Shown here piece by piece: positions 60,255 through 64,000 of a DNA stretch of 64,000 nucleotides; the stretch's first letter is position 1; each line of letters opens with the position of its first letter. Where the stretch lies: contig JALOPZ010000004.1 of the NCBI GenBank assembly GCA_025453605.1, positions 21,198 through 85,197 on the forward strand, given 5' to 3'. The notes under the pieces were generated by a model. The model did not search any database and was not told where the DNA came from. It was given only the letters and a program-made list of their open reading frames with translations. This DNA is from Candidatus Margulisiibacteriota bacterium (GTDB taxonomy: Bacteria > Margulisbacteria > WOR-1 > O2-12-FULL-45-9 > XYB2-FULL-48-7). The translations under genes and the position numbers were made by a program.

Positions 60255-60490
60255 TGAAAACCTTTACCTGTCCGATCTGCGAAAACAAGATCGAATTGCC
60301 GGATACGGTCAAAGCCAAGGAGCGGATAACCTGCCCGACCTGTTTTGCTCAGCTGGCGCTCCACCATGTCCACGGCAAGCTGGTCATCGGCTGCGCGCTT
60401 TGTAACGAGCCGGAGTTCGATCCGAATAACTGCGGCGACTGCGAGACCCGCCGGGAAAAGAAAAAGATCTACAAAGAAGGGGCGCTTTGA
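60254..60490 (+). CDS. Small multi-cysteine zinc-ribbon protein
   Basis: A 78-residue protein with TCPICENKIELP, TCPTCFAQ and a third cluster CALCN...NNCGDC, probably binding two zinc or iron ions. Function is unknown. It overlaps rubrerythrin by 1 nt and GDT1 by 4 nt. Confidence 0.72.
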   Translation: MKTFTCPICENKIELPDTVKAKERITCPTCFAQLALHHVHGKLVIGCALCNEPEFDPNNCGDCETRREKKKIYKEGAL

Positions 60491-61062
60491 GCCTAGCCCC
60501 ATTCCTGGCTGCGCTAACTGTCATTGCCCTGGCGGAACTCGGTGACAAAACCCAGCTGTTAACCTTTGGCCTGGCGACCCGTTATCCTTTCTGGACGGTC
60601 ATTTCGGCCGTCGCGAGCGCGACCGCCCTCCTGATGGGGATCGCGGTCATTCTCGGCGGTTTTCTCAATCAGCTGATCCCGCTCTTTTACCTCCAATTGT
60701 TCGCCGGCACGCTTTTTATCCTCTTCGGTTTTTGGACCCTGTTTGGTAAGGAAGACAAGGATGATGGGGAGGAGCAGGGAGGAGCAGGGAAGGGGGCGTT
60801 TGGGATCGTGTTCAGTAGTTTTTTTCTGGCCGAGCTGGGGGATAAGACCCAGCTGGCGACGCTCGCTTTGACCGCCAAATATGGCGCGCCGGTCTTGGTT
60901 TGGGCCGGAGCGACCCTGGGGATGATCGTGGTCAACGGTTTAAGCATTTTAGCTGGCGGCTGGCTGGGGAAGCATCTGGCGCCGCGGCTGATCAAATATG
61001 TCGGGGCTGCGGTCTTTATCCTCTTTGGGCTCTGGACCTTCTTTGAGCTGTTCCGTGCGTGA
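60487..61062 (+). CDS. GDT1/TMEM165 (UPF0016) cation transporter, TTG start
   Basis: A 191-residue, six-segment membrane protein with both signature E-x-G-D-K-T motifs, ALAELGDKTQLLTF and FLAELGDKTQLATL. The family exports Mn2+ or Ca2+. The TTG start overlaps the upstream TGA (TTGA). A tandem decamer GGAGCAGGGA lies in frame in the central loop. Confidence 0.9.
   Translation: MSLAPFLAALTVIALAELGDKTQLLTFGLATRYPFWTVISAVASATALLMGIAVILGGFLNQLIPLFYLQLFAGTLFILFGFWTLFGKEDKDDGEEQGGAGKGAFGIVFSSFFLAELGDKTQLATLALTAKYGAPVLVWAGATLGMIVVNGLSILAGGWLGKHLAPRLIKYVGAAVFILFGLWTFFELFRA
60771..60790. repeat. Tandem decamer GGAGCAGGGA in the GDT1 gene
   Basis: Two exact copies encode GGAGK-type residues in the cytoplasmic loop. 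Confidence 0.7.
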
Positions 61063-61447
61063 CCGGGGGAGAGTATATAAACTTATAGGTGACCAGGCGC
61101 TGGTCGAGATGGTCAAAGAGGGGAAGTGCGGCGGTTGTTCGGCCTGCCAGCTGCTGGCGCCCGGCCGCCACGGTCTGACGGCGCAGAATCCCCTTGGCGC
61201 CAAGGTTGGTGACCAGGTTGAGGTGGAGATAACCGCCGAAGCGAACCGGCTGATCCCGCTGGTCGTCTTTGGCGTACCGACGCTCGCTTTTATCGCCGGG
61301 CTGATCGTCGGGAGCCGGTTCTCGGAGTTATTAAGCGTTGTCCTGGCGCTCGGTTTTCTCGGTCTCAGTTTTGGGCTGGTCCGCTGGTTCGATCGTTACG
61401 CCGCCTGCCGGGCCTCGTTCCAGAGCCGGATTGTCGCGCTCCGGTAA
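61055..61447 (+). CDS. RseC/SoxR-reducing family membrane protein
   Basis: A 130-residue protein with cysteine cluster KCGGCSACQLLAPG and two membrane helices, as in RseC. The GTG at 61055 overlaps GDT1 by 8 nt. RseC-like proteins work with Rnf-type electron transfer; no rnf is visible. Confidence 0.82.
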   Translation: MRDRGRVYKLIGDQALVEMVKEGKCGGCSACQLLAPGRHGLTAQNPLGAKVGDQVEVEITAEANRLIPLVVFGVPTLAFIAGLIVGSRFSELLSVVLALGFLGLSFGLVRWFDRYAACRASFQSRIVALR

Positions 61448-61460
61448 GTTATGGTATAGT
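61431..61460 (+). promoter_or_regulatory. Promoter of the ICMT-like gene
   Basis: TTGTCG (61431-61436), 18 nt, TATAGT (61455-61460), 6 nt before ATG 61467. Confidence 0.62.
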
Positions 61461-61466
61461 TAGGGG

Positions 61467-61970
61467 ATGGAACTACAGATCGCTTGCGTTGCTCTCTTTG
61501 CGCTCAACCTGATCCTGGTTTGGAAAGTCCCGGCGCACCGGACGATCGGCAGCCTGATCTTCCTGATCTTGCCGCTTGTGACAGTTTTTATCCCCCAGCC
61601 GCACTTTGAGCTCGATTACTACTGGTGGCGGGTCGCCGGCGCCGGCCTGATCGCCGCCGGGCTCGGGCTGATGGTCTGGGTCAAGCTGACGACCGGGCGG
61701 ACGATCCTGGAGCTCGGTTCAACCCCGGCGGAGCTGGCTATAAAGGGGCCTTACGAGTTCTTCCGTCACCCGGTCTACCTGGGGGTTGTTTTTATCCAGG
61801 TCGGCTGGTGGTGGCTTTTTGCCGCTGTATATTCTTTCTACTTCGGGATGTTCATGGCCGCTTTGATCTGGCTGCAAGGTTACCTGGAAGAAAAGCTGAT
61901 CATGCTCCCCAAATTCGGCGACCAGTTCCGCGACTACCAGAAGTCGACCGGGATGTTTTGGGTTAAGTAA
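61467..61970 (+). CDS. Isoprenylcysteine/phospholipid methyltransferase-like protein
   Basis: A 167-residue, about five-helix membrane protein with the PEMT/ICMT signature KGPYEFFRHPVYLG and a C-terminal EEKLIMLPKFGDQFRDY. It methylates lipids or other membrane substrates using SAM; target is unknown. Confidence 0.85.
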   Translation: MELQIACVALFALNLILVWKVPAHRTIGSLIFLILPLVTVFIPQPHFELDYYWWRVAGAGLIAAGLGLMVWVKLTTGRTILELGSTPAELAIKGPYEFFRHPVYLGVVFIQVGWWWLFAAVYSFYFGMFMAALIWLQGYLEEKLIMLPKFGDQFRDYQKSTGMFWVK

Positions 61971-62000
61971 AAATTTATAAGTAAAAAGTAAAAATTGCTG

Positions 62001-62465
62001 ATGAAAAGAGCGCTGTTTTTATTTTCCCTTTTGCTCCTCTCTTTAACGCTGTGCGGCTATGGCACGACCCCGCCGGCGGCCAAAACGACCTACCTGGTCA
62101 AGCGGGTAGTGGACGGCGACACGATCAAGCTGGTGAACGGTGAGACGGTCCGCTATATCGGGGTCGACACGCCAGAGACGAAGCATCCGCGGAAGCCGGT
62201 CCAGTATTATGGCAAAGAAGCGAGCGCGGCCAATAAGAAGCTGGTCGGTGGTAAAAGGGTCCGCCTCGAATTCGACGTCCAACCGCGCGATAAGTACGGC
62301 CGCCTTTTAGCCTATGTTTATGTCGATGATATTTTCGTCAACGCCTGGCTGATCGAGAACGGCTACGCGCAGGTGATGACCATTCCGCCGAATGTGAAGC
62401 ACCAGGACCATTTCCTCAAGCTGCAGAGGGAGGCGAGGGAGAACAAAAGGGGATTGTGGAAATAA
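62001..62465 (+). CDS. Lipoprotein thermonuclease (SNase-like)
   Basis: A 154-residue protein with a lipoprotein signal (LLLSLTLCGYG) and a staphylococcal-nuclease domain: VVDGDTIKL, YIGVDTPETKHP, RVRLEFDVQPRDKYGRLLAYVYV and ANxLW-like end ENKRGLWK. Catalytic Asp, Arg and Glu appear present. It degrades nucleic acid outside the cytoplasm. A link to DNA uptake is possible but unproven. Confidence 0.87.
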   Translation: MKRALFLFSLLLLSLTLCGYGTTPPAAKTTYLVKRVVDGDTIKLVNGETVRYIGVDTPETKHPRKPVQYYGKEASAANKKLVGGKRVRLEFDVQPRDKYGRLLAYVYVDDIFVNAWLIENGYAQVMTIPPNVKHQDHFLKLQREARENKRGLWK

Positions 62466-62476
62466 CGTAATGTGTG

Positions 62477-62566
62477 TTGCGGTTGCGATGCGCGTCTCGT
62501 TATGCGTCTTGAGTGACGCGTGACACCCCTCTCACTACGAAACGCGCATCGCTGCCGTCAGACGCC
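62477..62566. repeat. Imperfect inverted repeat, GCGAAACGCGTCTCG family
   Basis: Arms GCGATGCGCGT (62485-62495) and ACGCGCATCGC (62542-62552), related to the element in dnaX. Confidence 0.66.
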
Positions 62567-62671
62567 TTACGATTCCCGTTTCGCCCAACGCATAACGTTT
62601 CCCGCTTCCCCCAACGCCCAACGCTCTTCAATTAGCCTTTAAATAGAGTATACCCACACCCTTCCCAACAC

Positions 62672-62688
62672 TGTCGAAAATCACTACA
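62672..62688. promoter_or_regulatory. 17-bp dyad, candidate enhancer-binding-protein site (copy 3)
   Basis: TGTCGAAAATCACTACA, exact reverse complement of copy 1 (2145-2161). It lies 110 nt upstream of the -24 element of the ORF6N promoter. Confidence 0.72.
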
Positions 62689-62695
62689 GTTATTA

Positions 62696-62791
62696 ACTAA
62701 CGACTAACAACTGACAACTGACGACCGAATGTATTATTTATTGATCTGATAACATTAATATGTTGTTCGTTGTTAGTTGTTTGTTGTCAGT
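62696..62791. repeat. Inverted heptamer arms
   Basis: Left arm ACTAACG, ACTAACA, ACTGACA, ACTGACG (62696-62723); right arm TGTTCGT, TGTTAGT, TGTTTGT, TGTCAGT (62764-62791), with an AT-rich loop between. Confidence 0.78.
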
Positions 62792-62798
62792 CAATAGG

Positions 62799-62814
62799 TG
62801 GCAATAAGATTGCT
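62799..62814 (+). promoter_or_regulatory. Sigma-54-type -24/-12 promoter of the ORF6N gene
   Basis: TGGCAATAAGATTGCT, exact GG-N10-GC spacing, predicted start near 62825, followed by AGGAGG (62825-62830) and ATG 62837. Confidence 0.78.
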
Positions 62815-62836
62815 GTAACCTGATAGGAGGTGTTTT

Positions 62837-63451
62837 ATGCAAGAAATAATGCCAGTAGAGAGGGTGGAGAGCCGAATTTACCTAATAAGGGGACAAAAGG
62901 TGATGCTGGATAGTGATTTGGCAGAACTATATGGGGTTCCAACAGGACGACTAAATGAACAAGTTAAAAGGAATATATGCCGTTTTCCGGATGACTTTAT
63001 GTTTCAAATTAACAAAGAAGAAGCCAAAAACTTGAAATTCCAATCTGGAATGTCAAGTTCAGGGCCGCAATCTGCGATCTTGAATTACGAGAACGCAAAC
63101 TTGAAATCGCAAATTGCGATATCAAGTTTTTCTGATAATAGTGCTGATTATGGCGGCAGAAGAACTCTTCCCTACGCCTTTACCGAACTGGGGATCGCTA
63201 TGCTCTCCTCCGTACTGAACAGCGAAAGGGCTGTCCAGGTCAATATCATGATCATGCGGGCCTTTGTGAAGCTCCGGCAAACTCTGGCCCAGAACAAGGA
63301 GCTGGCGGATAAATTCCAGGTGCTGGAGGGGAGAGTTGGCGATCACGAGACCGTTATTTTACAATTGGTTGACGAGATAAACAGGATCAAGAACCCCGAG
63401 CAGGTCGTGGCGATCGGGTTTGAGCTGCCAAGGAGGGAAGGGGATGGATAA
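62837..63451 (+). CDS. ORF6N/KilA-N-type DNA-binding protein
   Basis: A 204-residue protein whose first 60 residues are an ORF6N domain (RIYLIRGQKVMLDSDLAELYGVPTGRLNEQVKRN), known from phage antirepressors. It continues with LPYAFTELGIAMLSSVLNSERAVQVNI and a C-terminal coiled coil (TLAQNKELADKFQVLEGRV...). A variable middle, built of two 27-bp palindromes 69 nt apart, encodes repeated NLKxQ...SS segments. Base content is AT-richer than its neighbours. A sigma-54-type promoter precedes it. Confidence 0.85.
   Translation: MQEIMPVERVESRIYLIRGQKVMLDSDLAELYGVPTGRLNEQVKRNICRFPDDFMFQINKEEAKNLKFQSGMSSSGPQSAILNYENANLKSQIAISSFSDNSADYGGRRTLPYAFTELGIAMLSSVLNSERAVQVNIMIMRAFVKLRQTLAQNKELADKFQVLEGRVGDHETVILQLVDEINRIKNPEQVVAIGFELPRREGDG
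63031..63126. repeat. Two in-frame 27-bp palindromes in the ORF6N gene
   Basis: 63031-63057 and 63100-63126, each CTTGAAAT...TCAAG with 11 of 12 arm positions paired, spaced 69 nt (23 codons). The mismatch lies at the same place in both. Confidence 0.72.
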
Positions 63452-63908
63452 CTTTGAGGAGCGTAATGCGTGCAGGGGTAGCGAAACGCGTCTCGTTGAG
63501 CGAAAGGCGAGGGACGTGATCCGGAGTTACGAAGACCTGGAGGTATACCGCGAGAGCTATCGGGCAATGCTATTGGTATTCCGGGAGATCTTGCCGTTGC
63601 TGCCAAAAGAGGAAAAGTATGACCTGATAGATCAGATCAGGCGATCAAGTAAGGCAATCCCCAGGTTGATCGCCGAGGGATATTCAAAAAGGCATCAATT
63701 GAAAGGATTTCAGAAGTATCTTGATGATGCTCATGCTGAATCGAATGAGACCTTAGTATCACTGAAACAAGCAGGGGATCTGTATTTGTATGGGAAGAAA
63801 CCGCAATGCTTTACTGAATTATTGGATCTTTATGATAAGGTCAGTAGGCAGTTGTGTCGGTTGTCGAGTTCTTGGACTACTATGGTGAAGCCTCGAAACC
63901 AAGCGTAG
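63444..63908 (+). CDS. Four-helix-bundle protein (23S rRNA IVP/S23 family)
   Basis: A 154-residue protein with SYEDLEVYRESYRAMLLVF and EKYDLIDQIRRSSKAIPRLIAEGYSKR, typical of the four-helix-bundle family, first known from 23S rRNA intervening sequences. The residues before SYEDL (RNACRGSETRLVERKARDV) come from a repeat element (63459-63512). AGGAGGGAAGGG precedes the ATG. Function is unknown; the family often spreads on small mobile units. Confidence 0.85.
   Translation: MDNFEERNACRGSETRLVERKARDVIRSYEDLEVYRESYRAMLLVFREILPLLPKEEKYDLIDQIRRSSKAIPRLIAEGYSKRHQLKGFQKYLDDAHAESNETLVSLKQAGDLYLYGKKPQCFTELLDLYDKVSRQLCRLSSSWTTMVKPRNQA
63459..63512. repeat. GCGAAACGCGTCTCG repeat in the four-helix-bundle gene
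   Basis: GGTAGCGAAACGCGTCTCG (63477-63495) is identical to 29713-29731 in dnaX and is read in frame near the N-terminus. Confidence 0.72.
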
Positions 63909-64000
63909 TGCGTGCGGCGGTTGCGAAATGCGTCTCGTAGTGCGAATGGCGTTACGCGTCACGCAAAACGCACCTCGAAACGCGCATCGCTGCCGCAACA
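63905..64000. repeat. Imperfect inverted repeat at the window edge
   Basis: Arms near TGCGGCGGTTGCG (63913-63925) and CGCATCGCTGCCGCA (63983-63997); same family as 62477-62566. No gene is seen in it. Confidence 0.66.

Larger units (their letters stand above)
62466..62836. other. 371-nt repeat-rich intergenic region
   Basis: No gene seen. In order it holds an imperfect inverted repeat of the GCGAAACGCGTCTCG family (62477-62566), CCCAACGC-type short repeats (62583-62630), the 17-bp dyad (62672-62688), inverted heptamer arms (62696-62791) and a sigma-54-type promoter (62799-62814). Confidence 0.7.

Noticed and set aside
62466..62836. CRISPR array or tRNA in the repeat-rich gap
   Set aside because: Repeats are 7-nt units and imperfect palindromes without regular unique spacers, and no cloverleaf could be drawn.

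Overview
The window is dense, GC-rich bacterial DNA with about 75 genes, most of them packed into short operons. The organism looks like a diderm (Gram-negative-type) anaerobe. Diderm signs are three PorV/OmpP1-like beta-barrel proteins, one of them fused to SLH domains. Anaerobe signs are a superoxide reductase, rubredoxin, flavodiiron protein and rubrerythrin cluster and a minimal SufC/SufB-like Fe-S system. The mix would fit an uncultured candidate phylum such as Margulisbacteria/Saganbacteria (WOR-1), but that placement is inference and no rRNA is present to test it. No tRNA, rRNA, CRISPR array or intact transposase was seen.

Layout. 1-5.0 kb: hpt end, LCP protein, exported nitroreductase, short SSB, exported MEMO-AMMECR1 fusion, queC, Amj-type flippase. 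5.0-11.1 kb: ribF, rpsO, pnp, purL, lytic transglycosylase. 11.1-14.5 kb: comEA and comEC, split by a GxxExxY cassette. 14.5-19.0 kb: outer-membrane operon (barrel, FlgD-like domain protein, SLH porin). 19.0-26.7 kb: coaE, uvrB, unknown genes, dapA, phosphatase. 26.7-36.1 kb: PHP phosphatase, alr, dnaX, asd, methyltransferase, K+ channel, DUF2148, cysE, cysS, MFS. 36.1-41.8 kb: serS, FmdB, glutamine amidotransferase, FemAB, murE, acylphosphatase. 41.8-48.1 kb: alanine dehydrogenase, TPR-metallo-beta-lactamase protein, PorV, then Yip1, AMP ligase and ACP. 48.1-53.8 kb: hisG, panD, DUF1858, glutaredoxin, HypE-like, DUF2156, GNAT, response regulator and sensor kinase. 53.8-61.9 kb: trxB, sufC, sufB, ZIP transporter, oxygen-defence cluster, GDT1, RseC, methyltransferase. 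62.0-64 kb: nuclease, a 371-nt repeat-rich gap, ORF6N and four-helix-bundle genes.

Three signals stand out. First, three promoters with identical sigma-54 geometry (TGGYAATAARRTTGCT) lie upstream of ssb, comEA and the ORF6N gene. Each carries the same 17-bp dyad TGTCGAAAAYCRCTACA further upstream. The SSB lacks the acidic C-terminal tip, like the competence SSB of Bacillus, so this looks like a sigma-54/enhancer-binding-protein regulon for DNA uptake. Second, about twenty first-of-operon genes have a -10 box only 5-10 nt before the start codon, which indicates widespread leaderless transcription and corrects some starts. Several divergent gene pairs use superimposed promoters. Third, the DNA is peppered with 7-nt-period repeats and imperfect palindromes, many inserted in frame inside housekeeping genes (purL, coaE, cysS, murE, ACP, dnaX) or forming signal peptides. 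They recall the heptanucleotide STRR repeats of cyanobacteria.
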